39,501 nucleotides of DNA from NCBI GenBank assembly GCA_009911305.1, contig QXXC01000041.1, positions 1 through 39,501 of the forward strand. The letters are read 5' to 3'. The notes under the pieces were generated by a model. The model made no database searches. It had not been told where the DNA came from and was given only the letters and a program-made list of their open reading frames with translations. Source of the DNA: Clostridiaceae bacterium. GTDB lineage: Bacteria > Bacillota > Clostridia > Lachnospirales > Lachnospiraceae. Positions 1-6,085 of the stretch are shown here, piece after piece. The translations under genes were made by a program, and so were the position numbers. Each line of letters starts with the position of its first letter. Position 1 is the stretch's first letter.

Positions 1-68
1 ATGCGGTAGAAGCTGTACTGGTCGGCTTCATTCCCGTAGTAGTAATTCAGATTCAAAGTTTCCGGCAT
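1..68 (-). CDS. Replication initiator protein A (RepA), N-terminal fragment
   Basis: The reverse strand starts with ATG at 68-66, preceded by an ACAGGAGGC ribosome-binding site, and runs off the left edge after 22 codons (MPETLNLNYYYGN..., then EADQYSFYR). The YYYGNEADQYSFYR stretch is the characteristic N-terminus of RepA-type initiators (RepA_N / DUF6017-like) carried by Clostridia conjugative elements, where they start element replication. Only the start is visible, so integrity of the gene cannot be judged. Two terminator-like hairpins lie directly upstream, between any distal promoter and this start. Confidence 0.72.
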   Translation of the reverse strand, partial: MPETLNLNYYYGNEADQYSFYR

Positions 69-91
69 TTTGAAAGCCTCCTGTCTAAATG

Positions 92-123
92 AAAAAAGCC
101 CCGGTGATTTACGTCACCAGGGC
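92..123 (-). terminator. Rho-independent terminator-like hairpin in the repA leader (proximal)
   Basis: Arms 98-107 and 114-123 form a 10-bp stem with one mismatch and a 6-nt loop. On the minus strand it is followed by six T residues (92-97). It ends about 24 nt before the repA start codon, so it is either the terminator of an upstream unit or an attenuator. Confidence 0.62.
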
Positions 124-138
124 AGAGTTATCTATAAC

Positions 139-183
139 AAAAAAGCCGCGCAGTAGCTGAACATCCGTCAGTTACTGTGCGGC
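139..183 (-). terminator. Rho-independent terminator-like hairpin in the repA leader (distal)
   Basis: Arms 145-160 and 168-183 form a 16-bp stem with two mismatches and a 7-nt loop. On the minus strand it is followed by six T residues (139-144). It is in tandem with the hairpin at 92-123. Confidence 0.62.
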
Positions 184-484
184 TGATATGAATTAAAATC
201 GGTATTACCGGGTTGCTGCCCGTTTGTCCTTTATGTGAAATGGTTCCTTATCACCTCCCAGTCTGCCCCCACCAAAGGGCGTATTGTAATGGAAAAAGAA
301 TGGTGGCAAATCCGAAAATCCTCTCTGATTAAGATTGCTCATGGATTTCTTCGTTTTCAGAAAACAACAACATATAGTGATATATACGTTTTTATTTCTG
401 TATTTAGTGTCATATGCGCGCTTTACAACACCTGAGCAACCTTGGTAATAATGGGTTTTCCGATTTGTCCTTATTATACCGTAA
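184..484. other. No gene supported between the repA leader and the integrase stub
   Basis: The longest open frame here (235-435, plus) begins without a ribosome-binding site, resembles nothing I recognise, and I do not call it. The region is probably element DNA from which coding sequence, including the integrase N-terminus, has been lost. An in-frame stop at 482-484 precedes the integrase remnant. Confidence 0.4.
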
Positions 485-769
485 GGGCATACGGCGGCTA
501 CGAATATGCACCAACTGACAGGCGACTTCTACACAGTGGGCGAAGTCCTGGGACATACGCTTGCGGGTATCGGCGTATCGCTTGGGCTGTCTATGAACTT
601 TGAAGCAGTCACAGCGCGTTATGTGGACGTGCGGCTTGAACGGAAGAAAGAAGTGCTTGACGCATACCATGACGCAGTAGGGAAAGCAGACCCGCCGAAA
701 GCAAAGGAAGCCGAGCCGAAAAAAGCAAAGGGCAGGGCAAAGAAAAAAAGCACTGATTTAGAGCTTTGA
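485..769 (+). pseudogene. Tyrosine-type site-specific integrase, C-terminal remnant
   Basis: The frame opens after the stop at 482-484 and encodes the last ~95 residues of a tyrosine recombinase. It shows a degenerate H-x-x-T box (GHTAATNMHQLTG), the LGH box (EVLGHTLAG) and the tyrosine-bearing end (VTARYVDVRLERKKEVLDAYH), followed by a Lys/Ala/Glu-rich tail. Full family members are about 370-400 residues, and the core-binding domain and first catalytic arginine are absent. The first in-frame ATG is at 506, but it falls inside the catalytic domain and has no convincing ribosome-binding site. This would be the integrase of the element whose RepA starts at 68. Confidence 0.72.
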
Positions 770-875
770 CGAGCGTATCTTTTTACTATTTCTTATGGCG
801 GCTTATATCTGTCCGTCGAGTTAGGGCGTCAAATGGGCGTCAAAACAGATTTTTATACCGCAGCCACAGGAACGG

Positions 876-912
876 GCAAAGCCGCAAAAACATAGTGTTT
901 ATGCGGCTTTGC
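876..912 (+). terminator. Long hairpin after the integrase remnant
   Basis: Arms 876-892 and 896-912 pair over 17 bp with one mismatch around a 3-nt loop. The following bases are only moderately T-rich (GCGTTTC), so it is either a terminator for the integrase or a structural feature of the element end. Confidence 0.45.
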
Positions 913-956
913 GGCGTTTCTGGTATTCATTTTTCGCGGCGTGGTGAGCAGATTAT

Positions 957-1163
957 TCTACTATTTTTTATGTACTCAAAAATATCGAACAGCCAGAAAC
1001 CTGTGCTCTTGTCAGCAGGCAGGATCTCGCCGGTGTGGAACAGACAGGTTAAAATCATCAGGAAAATACCGCCCGCTAAAAGCACGGCCTGGGGTTTGTA
1101 TTTCTTCAGGATGAAATATCCGACCACGATGGTTACTAAGAGTGCAGTGATTACGCTGAACCT
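957..1163 (-). pseudogene. dcuC: Truncated DcuC-type anaerobic C4-dicarboxylate transporter
   Basis: On the minus strand the peptide reads SVITALLVTIVVGYFILKK, then KYKPQAVLLAGGIF, then FHTGEILPADKSTGF and FDIFEYIKN. This lines up with the first ~65 residues of DcuC (E. coli YIIKGYSATGVLFVGG..., HKVLPSS, DIVEYVK), an inner-membrane transporter of over 450 residues. Similarity ends near 957, where the integrative element begins, so the rest has been displaced or lost. The start codon also looks lost: a GGAGG ribosome-binding site (minus strand, 1173-1169) is followed after 5 nt by AGG where ATG is expected. The in-frame ATG at 1127 would start inside the first membrane helix. Inverted repeat arms 1161-1168 and 1178-1185 bracket the ribosome-binding site. 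Confidence 0.68.
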
Positions 1164-1326
1164 AAAATCCTCCTTTTATTTTAGGCTATTTAAAGACGCC
1201 TTTTATTGTTATAGATTATAGAATTGATATAAAATGCTGTAAATATAAGGAAATTTTTTGTTACAACGTCATAAAAAAAATACGTTCTTAATTTAGTAAT
1301 AAATACCAAACGAAATTTTGGCTGTA

Positions 1327-1355
1327 TTGTGTTTCAGGGGGAAGTCTGGTATACT
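1327..1355 (+). promoter_or_regulatory. Candidate sigma-A promoter of the 1396 regulator
   Basis: TTGTGT (1327-1332) and TATACT (1350-1355) are spaced by 17 bp, about 40 bases upstream of the start at 1396. The surrounding AT-rich stretch 1186-1326 holds no gene and would also have contained the promoter of the divergent dcuC. Confidence 0.45.
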
Positions 1356-1395
1356 GAAAAAGGTATAGAATGCGAAATAAAAGAAGGATGTATCT

Positions 1396-3465
1396 ATGAA
1401 AATTGCGGTATTGGCGACAGAATATTTGTTTGAATATATGCGCGGCTCCATTGAGAAGCTGGAGCTGGAATGCCAGACGGAGATTTTTATCTATTATAAT
1501 TATTCTCATGTCGTGGATCTGTACCGTCAGTTGGAAAATCGTTTTGACGGTTTTATCACCACAGGTCCCGGCCCGGCGGGAAGCATCAGGAAGAGTGTGC
1601 CGGACTGTAAGCCCCTGACGTTTTTTCTTTGTACGGAAAGCAATTATTACCGGGCCTTTTTTGAGATGATGTATAAGTATCAGGACTGGAATTTTGAACA
1701 GGGCTATTTTGATTTCTGTGACTATCTCTGTCCGGATCAGGAGAGCTCCCTGATAGAATACTTAAAGAAAGGGACCTTCAGAGAGTGGCTGGATGAGAAC
1801 AACCGATATATTGAGAGCCTGTCTCCGGAGGAGATACAGGGGATGACGCAGAAGAAACTGGAGAAGCATATACGGCTCTGGAAATCAGGAAAAATCAAGT
1901 ATTCCCTTTCCCGGATGAGCCCCATTATGCCGCAGATTTTGGCAGAGGGTGTGGAATGCGCCTACATACCGTTCAGCATTGAGGATATGCGCAGCGGATT
2001 CCAGCAGTTGATTCAGGAGATTCTTGTGCTGCGCCTGCGCAATAACCTGCCCGCGGCTATTGATATTCTTCTGCCCGTGTCCGAGGATCCGGTGCGGGTA
2101 TTTCAGGATCGGTATGAGGCGATGGAGCGCTTAATTACCGCGTTCAACAAGAAGTATCTCTGTGACTTTATTGTTCATGAGACGCATCTGGGATTCCGGA
2201 TTTCCACGAATCATAAAACCGTGGAACGGATTACCTGCGGCATGACGGTCTGCCTGCTGAAGGAATATTTCGAGCAGCAGGGCGGATTTAAGGCTTATAT
2301 CGGTTACGGTATCGGTACGGATCTGGCCCAGGCCGAGGCGGCGGCTGTGGATGCATCGAGAGAGTCGAAAATCGCTCTGGGACGAGTCAGCTATCTGAAG
2401 GACGAAAAACGGGTGCTGGCGGCGCTGTCCGAAGGGGACGCGGATCTGTCGATTGCCAATGAGATTTCCCCGTATGTCCGCGAGATTTCCGATCGCTCCG
2501 GTCTTTCTACCCTGACGATCCAGAAACTGATTGCGGCGCTCCGGATCATCGGGACAGAGGCGGTTACTACCCAGGAATTATCCCGGATCCTTCATATCAC
2601 GGCCAGGAGCGCCAATCGCTTTGTGGCTGCGCTGGTTAAGTGCAATCTGGCCAGAGTGCTGTATTCCAGGCAGAATAATACCAGGGGACGGCCCAGCAAG
2701 GTGTATCAGATCCTGCTGGATGTAACACAGGAGGATAAGGGCATACAGGATATGCTGTCATATAGCGCGCGGCCGCCGCTTTCAGCGGCCGTCTGTCCCG
2801 CTCTGCTTTTGCCGCCACCACACATAGGACATCAGGGCCGGGAGGAATGCGGCCAGAAGGATGCCCGTGAGAGCAATCGGCATCCCCCCTTTTGTGGCCA
2901 GAAGCCGTCCGAAAATAAGGAGCATGGCTCCTGCCAGAAACATGGTTTTCCCTCCCAGGCGGTGCGTGCGCAGCCAGATATCGTCGTCGGAAAGCGTCCA
3001 CGGCGTCTTGATTCCCATGTAATAATTACTTTTCAGCTTTGGCATCATATTGCCGATCCACATAAACAGAATGCCCAGGAGGGAAATGACGATCCGACCC
3101 ACAGACAGCCTTCCGGGATAAAAGGATTCGCTGAGGATAATCCCCAGTATAATCAGACAGAAGATCTCCAAAAAGATGCAGAAGCTGTCGTAGTACGGCG
3201 CAAATTTCCGGTAATGGTTTTTTCGCGGGTCGATGCGCGGCAGCACGTCAAACAGCACAGTGAAAAGGGGCAGGAGTCCGTAGATGAGCCAGATTTGGCT
3301 CCTGGGGCTGTAAGCGACGGTTCCGTCCACCTGCCAGTTGGTCGGAATCTGATCCGGGAGAAGCGGGTAGGATACCGCAGTCACAAGAAGGCCGGCGCAG
3401 GCCAAAAGGGCGCAGACAAGCCGTGTTTTTTTACTTATCATCTCTTTGCTCTCCTTTCAGGGTAA
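1396..3465 (+). CDS. Uncharacterised transcriptional regulator with C-terminal winged helix; open frame overruns into the convergent gene
   Basis: The first ~455 residues look like a complete regulator. An N-terminal sensor-like region has a GFITTGPGPAGSIR stretch recalling PrpR-N-type domains. A middle alpha/beta part (about residues 245-335) with AYIGYGIGTDLAQAEAAAVDA resembles a degenerate GGDEF/GTP-cyclohydrolase III fold. A C-terminal winged-helix region (about 375-450) contains TTQELSRILHITARSANRF. From about residue 460 the frame reads antisense through sdpI for another ~225 residues of low-complexity, Pro/His/Gln-rich sequence that looks like shadow coding. Stops at 2736-2738 and 2763-2765 lie in the frame reached by a single-base shift, so the native end is probably near 2740-2765. 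The start has an AAGAAGGATG ribosome-binding region. It is divergent from the dcuC remnant, so control of dcuC is a plausible former role; that is inference. Confidence 0.6.
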   Translation: MKIAVLATEYLFEYMRGSIEKLELECQTEIFIYYNYSHVVDLYRQLENRFDGFITTGPGPAGSIRKSVPDCKPLTFFLCTESNYYRAFFEMMYKYQDWNFEQGYFDFCDYLCPDQESSLIEYLKKGTFREWLDENNRYIESLSPEEIQGMTQKKLEKHIRLWKSGKIKYSLSRMSPIMPQILAEGVECAYIPFSIEDMRSGFQQLIQEILVLRLRNNLPAAIDILLPVSEDPVRVFQDRYEAMERLITAFNKKYLCDFIVHETHLGFRISTNHKTVERITCGMTVCLLKEYFEQQGGFKAYIGYGIGTDLAQAEAAAVDASRESKIALGRVSYLKDEKRVLAALSEGDADLSIANEISPYVREISDRSGLSTLTIQKLIAALRIIGTEAVTTQELSRILHITARSANRFVAALVKCNLARVLYSRQNNTRGRPSKVYQILLDVTQEDKGIQDMLSYSARPPLSAAVCPALLLPPPHIGHQGREECGQKDARESNRHPPFCGQKPSENKEHGSCQKHGFPSQAVRAQPDIVVGKRPRRLDSHVIITFQLWHHIADPHKQNAQEGNDDPTHRQPSGIKGFAEDNPQYNQTEDLQKDAEAVVVRRKFPVMVFSRVDARQHVKQHSEKGQESVDEPDLAPGAVSDGSVHLPVGRNLIREKRVGYRSHKKAGAGQKGADKPCFFTYHLFALLSG
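2770..2791. terminator. GC-rich hairpin between convergent genes
   Basis: Arms 2770-2776 (CGGCCGC) and 2785-2791 (GCGGCCG) pair perfectly around an 8-nt loop that contains the sdpI stop codon. It sits where a bidirectional terminator for the regulator and sdpI would be expected, although neither side has a real T tract. Confidence 0.35.
2782..3441 (-). CDS. sdpI: SdpI-family membrane protein (DUF1648 plus SdpI domains)
   Basis: A 219-residue polytopic membrane protein. An N-terminal DUF1648 part (helix near residues 8-28, then LLPDQIPTNWQVDG) is followed by three or four more helices. The SdpI signature YYMGIKTPWTLSDDDIWLRTHRLGG lies around 141-165 (longest run quoted in two parts: YYMGIKTPWTL, then SDDDIWLRTHRLGG). 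In B. subtilis, SdpI gives immunity to the SdpC toxin and also sequesters the repressor SdpR in the membrane. No SdpC-like toxin is visible here, so a general envelope or stress role is equally possible. Its start overlaps the end of sdpR by 11 bp, so the two are co-transcribed and translationally coupled. Confidence 0.85.
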   Translation of the reverse strand: MISKKTRLVCALLACAGLLVTAVSYPLLPDQIPTNWQVDGTVAYSPRSQIWLIYGLLPLFTVLFDVLPRIDPRKNHYRKFAPYYDSFCIFLEIFCLIILGIILSESFYPGRLSVGRIVISLLGILFMWIGNMMPKLKSNYYMGIKTPWTLSDDDIWLRTHRLGGKTMFLAGAMLLIFGRLLATKGGMPIALTGILLAAFLPALMSYVWWRQKQSGTDGR

Positions 3466-3709
3466 AAATCCAGTTCAGGATATCGTCCATAACCGTGGTA
3501 TTGAGGGAATAGTAAATATATTTCCCTCTTTTTTCATCGTCTATCAGGCCGCAGGATCGCAGAACCGACAGATGGTGGGAGATCGTGGCTCCTGTCATCT
3601 GAAAATGATTTGTGATATCCCCGGCGGGAAGCGGCCCGTATCTTAAAAGCTCCAGAATCTGCCGTCTGGTAGGATCCGAGAGGGCCTTAAAGGTATCGCC
3701 GAATGCCAT
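3431..3709 (-). CDS. sdpR: ArsR/SdpR-family autorepressor
   Basis: A 92-residue winged-helix repressor: MAFGDTFKALSDPTRR, then ILELL, PAGDITNHFQMTGATISHHL and VLRSCGLIDDEKRGKYIYYSL, the standard ArsR/SdpR fold. No ArsR-type metal-binding CxC is present in the recognition helix, which favours the SdpR type. I chose the ATG at 3709, 8 bases after an AGGAG site. A longer frame from 3802 would have to translate the operator and promoter, so I reject it. In the known system SdpR represses its own operon until SdpI captures it at the membrane, and the palindrome at 3731-3756 is the obvious operator. Confidence 0.85.
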   Translation of the reverse strand: MAFGDTFKALSDPTRRQILELLRYGPLPAGDITNHFQMTGATISHHLSVLRSCGLIDDEKRGKYIYYSLNTTVMDDILNWIFTLKGEQRDDK

Positions 3710-3730
3710 GTGCCTCAGGCTCCTTTTTAT

Positions 3731-3756
3731 TATATTTAGATATATATCTAAATATA
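3731..3756. promoter_or_regulatory. 26-bp perfect palindrome, likely SdpR operator
   Basis: The half-site is TATATTTAGATAT followed immediately by its exact reverse complement. It lies between the sdpR -10 element (3756-3761) and the ribosome-binding site, across the expected transcription start, the classic position for ArsR/SdpR repression. Confidence 0.75.
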
Positions 3757-3784
3757 AATTACCATACCGCGCTTTTTTTGTCAA
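3756..3784 (-). promoter_or_regulatory. sdpRI sigma-A promoter
   Basis: On the minus strand, consensus TTGACA (3784-3779) is followed after 17 bp by TAATTT (3761-3756). The -10 element touches the palindromic operator. Confidence 0.65.
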
Positions 3785-3797
3785 TTGGAATGTATTG

Positions 3798-3826
3798 GTC
3801 ATATTTCCCCCCCGCGTTCATATATT
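3798..3826 (+). promoter_or_regulatory. Candidate sigma-E (mother-cell) promoter of the spoIIIA operon
   Basis: GTCATATTT (3798-3806) and CATATATT (3819-3826), with 13 bases between ATATT and CATATATT, fit the sigma-E pattern (-35 ATATT-like, -10 CATAnAnT-like). The B. subtilis spoIIIA operon is transcribed by sigma-E, and no good sigma-A promoter is seen before spoIIIAA. A GC-rich hairpin (about 3883-3908) lies in the leader. Confidence 0.62.
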
Positions 3827-3958
3827 GTAACAGTTCAGACAGGCCGTCTTCGCCGGACAAGAAGTATCGGATGCTTACGGTTCACACGCCGGGATGTACC
3901 CGGGTGTGAGAGCAAAACGGCTGCCATTATATTTTTCAGATAAAAGGAGGCGCGGGGG

Positions 3959-4927
3959 ATGGACAGAAATGACAGGCTGTTTCAGTTATTTTCTAAAAAT
4001 GTCAGAGGGACGCTTGAGAGAGCGGATGCGGATCCGGATAAAATTGAAGAAATCCGCATGCGGATCGGCGCTCCGCTGTTTTTGATTTACGAAGGGACAG
4101 AGTATGCGCTGCGCCGGAACGGGACTCTGGCCGGGCAGTGGGGCGGGGAAGACGGGGATCTCCTGTGGATCCGCAGGGAGGATGTGGAGGAGACACTTCA
4201 GTGCGCGGTCCGCTCATCACTGTACGCTTATGCGGAGGAGCTCCGGCAGGGGTTCATAACCGTGCAGGGAGGCCACCGGATAGGGCTTGCGGGGCGGGCG
4301 GTGCTGGAGGGAAACCGGGTCAGGACCATACAGCCGGTCACGTTTCTGAATGTGCGTGTATCCCATGAAATCAGGGGCTGCGCGGATCGGATTATGCCTC
4401 TTATCTATAACCGGGCGGCCGGGACACTGTACCATACACTTTTGATTTCCCCGCCCAGGTGCGGCAAGACGACGCTTCTTCGCGATATTATCAGGCAGGT
4501 ATCGGACGGAAGCGGCGGGCGGCCGGGAAAGAATGTGGGACTGGTGGACGAGCGCTCGGAAATCGGGGCCTGTTTTCAGGGAATTCCGCAGAATGATATC
4601 GGCCGGCGCACGGATATTCTGGATTGCTGCCCCAAGGCAGAGGGAATGATGATGCTGATCCGTTCCATGGCGCCGGAGGTCGTGGCGGTGGATGAAATTG
4701 GGGGACAGGCGGATCTGGAGGCGGTGAGGAGCGCGACGTACTGCGGCTGCCGGATCCTGGCCACCGCGCACGGCGCTTCCATGGAGGAAATCGGGCAGAG
4801 GCCGGGGCTTCGGGATTTCCTGGAAAACCGCATGTTTGAGCGCTATCTGGTGCTTGGGAATGAGCGGGGCCCGGGAACGCTTAACGGGGTATTTGACAGC
4901 CGGGGAAGGAGGCTTTTATGTGGATGA
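3959..4927 (+). CDS. spoIIIAA: Stage III sporulation protein AA, ATPase of the feeding-tube complex
   Basis: A 322-residue secretion-type ATPase. Walker A is at about residues 163-172 (SPPRCGKTTLL) and Walker B at about 240-250 (PEVVAVDEIGG), with VDERSEIGA between them. It is thought to power the SpoIIIA-SpoIIQ channel that links mother cell and forespore after engulfment and keeps sigma-G active. The start at 3959 follows an AAAGGAGG site. Its 3' end overlaps spoIIIAB by 10 bp, and the gene order matches the conserved operon. Length is close to the usual ~307-320 residues, and nothing suggests damage. Confidence 0.95.
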   Translation: MDRNDRLFQLFSKNVRGTLERADADPDKIEEIRMRIGAPLFLIYEGTEYALRRNGTLAGQWGGEDGDLLWIRREDVEETLQCAVRSSLYAYAEELRQGFITVQGGHRIGLAGRAVLEGNRVRTIQPVTFLNVRVSHEIRGCADRIMPLIYNRAAGTLYHTLLISPPRCGKTTLLRDIIRQVSDGSGGRPGKNVGLVDERSEIGACFQGIPQNDIGRRTDILDCCPKAEGMMMLIRSMAPEVVAVDEIGGQADLEAVRSATYCGCRILATAHGASMEEIGQRPGLRDFLENRMFERYLVLGNERGPGTLNGVFDSRGRRLLCG

Positions 4928-5439
4928 AGTTTCTGGGGGCGGTTCTGGTGGTGGGCTCATGCACCGGCTTCGGGCTGGGGGCGGTCAGGCGTTTGAAAGA
5001 GAGGAGACGCCTTTTAGAGGCCCTTCGGCAGATGATCTTCCATCTGAGAGGTGAAATCCTCTATGCCAACGCGCCCTTATCCTGCGCGCTTTTAAGGACA
5101 GGGAGCAGAGGAAGCGGCTGGGCGGCTGCATTATTTACAGAAAGCGCCAGGGAGCTGGAGAGAGAGGGAGGGGATCCGTTTGAGGTGATTTGGAAACGGC
5201 AGGTGGAGCGCCGCTCCGGTGATACGGTTCTCAGTGAGACGGATCGGAAGTCGCTTCTGCGGTTCGGCATGAATCTGGGGTATCTGGACAGGGACATGCA
5301 GGAAAAGACCATGCAGCTCTATCTGGAAGATCTGGAGATGGCTCTGGAGAGGCTGCGAAGGGAAGAGCCGGACAAGAGCAGGCTGTTATTCGGGATGGGC
5401 GTGCTGAGCGGCCTGTTCCTGACAGTGATACTGATATAG
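4918..5439 (+). CDS. spoIIIAB: Stage III sporulation protein AB
   Basis: A 173-residue membrane-anchored protein with one N-terminal helix (about residues 3-22: FLGAVLVVGSCTGFGLGAV), a long helical cytoplasmic body and a hydrophobic C-terminus (LFGMGVLSGLFLTVILI). The family is similar to type II secretion GspF-like platform proteins and works in the SpoIIIA channel. The length is standard (~170), and translation is probably coupled to spoIIIAA through a 10-bp overlap. Confidence 0.93.
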   Translation: MWMKFLGAVLVVGSCTGFGLGAVRRLKERRRLLEALRQMIFHLRGEILYANAPLSCALLRTGSRGSGWAAALFTESARELEREGGDPFEVIWKRQVERRSGDTVLSETDRKSLLRFGMNLGYLDRDMQEKTMQLYLEDLEMALERLRREEPDKSRLLFGMGVLSGLFLTVILI

Positions 5440-5460
5440 AGGCAAAGTGGGAGGAAGCAG

Positions 5461-5655
5461 ATGGGGGTAAATTTGATTTTCAGGATTGCGGCAGTGGGAA
5501 TCCTGGTTTCCGTAATATGCCAGATCCTAAAGCACAGCGGAAGGGAGGAACAGGCGTTTCTGACAAGCCTGGCGGGACTTTTACTGGTGCTGTTCTGGAT
5601 GGTTCCCTATATTTATGAGCTGTTTGAGACGATGAAGGAGCTGTTCGCGCTGTAA
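5461..5655 (+). CDS. spoIIIAC: Stage III sporulation protein AC
   Basis: A 64-residue, two-helix membrane protein (helices about 5-24 and 33-54) with the family's short loop ILKHSGREEQAF. It forms part of the membrane base of the SpoIIIA channel. The ribosome-binding site GGGAGGAAG lies 5 nt before the ATG, and the position directly after spoIIIAB is diagnostic. Confidence 0.93.
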   Translation: MGVNLIFRIAAVGILVSVICQILKHSGREEQAFLTSLAGLLLVLFWMVPYIYELFETMKELFAL

Positions 5656-5698
5656 AAGCGGGCAGGGACAGGCGGCTATTGCCGCAGGGAGGTGCGGG

Positions 5699-6085
5699 AT
5701 GAGCATTATCACAGCTTCGGTATTGGGGCTTTCAGCCGTGCTGCTGGCCGTCCAGTTAAAAGGAAAGGGCGGGGAATACGGAATTTGCATTGTCATGGCA
5801 GCCGGGCTTTTACTGTTTTTCTACGGGGCGGGAAAGCTGCGGATTATCCTTGATACAGCGCGCCGGATCGAGGAATATATCCGTTTAAATCATGTATATC
5901 TGACCACTCTTTTAAAAATGGCAGGGATTACCTATATCGCAGAGTTTGCCTCCGGCATCTGCCGGGACGCCGGGTATGGGGCGATGGGAACCCAGATTGA
6001 AATTTTTGCGAAGCTTTCAATTCTGGCGATCAGCATGCCGGTGTTTCTGGCGCTTCTGGAAACGCTGGAGGACTTTTTCATATGA
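5699..6085 (+). CDS. spoIIIAD: Stage III sporulation protein AD
   Basis: A 128-residue membrane protein with helices near residues 3-20, 28-45 and 102-120, and the conserved stretch YIAEFASGICRDAGYGAMG, which continues TQIEIFAKLSIL. It is a membrane component of the SpoIIIA complex and homologous to SpoIIIAC. The ribosome-binding site GGGAGG precedes the ATG, and the stop overlaps the spoIIIAE start by 4 bp. Confidence 0.93.
   Translation: MSIITASVLGLSAVLLAVQLKGKGGEYGICIVMAAGLLLFFYGAGKLRIILDTARRIEEYIRLNHVYLTTLLKMAGITYIAEFASGICRDAGYGAMGTQIEIFAKLSILAISMPVFLALLETLEDFFI

Larger units (their letters stand above)
1..957. mobile_element. End of an integrative element (remnant), continuing past the left edge
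   Basis: This stretch holds the start of a RepA-type replication initiator, an integrase C-terminal stub and a strong hairpin, then stops where recognisable dcuC coding begins. These gene types are typical of Clostridia conjugative elements. The right boundary is inferred from where dcuC similarity is lost, around 955-965, and could be off by tens of bases. The integrase lacks most of its length, so this end is probably not mobile by itself, or the element has been internally deleted or nested. Direct repeats flanking the element cannot be seen because the other end is outside the window. Confidence 0.6.

Noticed and set aside
235..435. 66-residue frame between the repA leader and the integrase stub
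   Set aside because: No ribosome-binding site, no recognisable family and rare-residue-rich composition; more likely chance in element DNA.
766..1221. 151-residue plus-strand frame across the element end and dcuC remnant
   Set aside because: It reads antisense to the clear DcuC peptide and crosses the element junction.
4217..4771. 184-residue minus-strand frame inside spoIIIAA
   Set aside because: Shadow of the GC-rich spoIIIAA gene; no ribosome-binding site or known domain.
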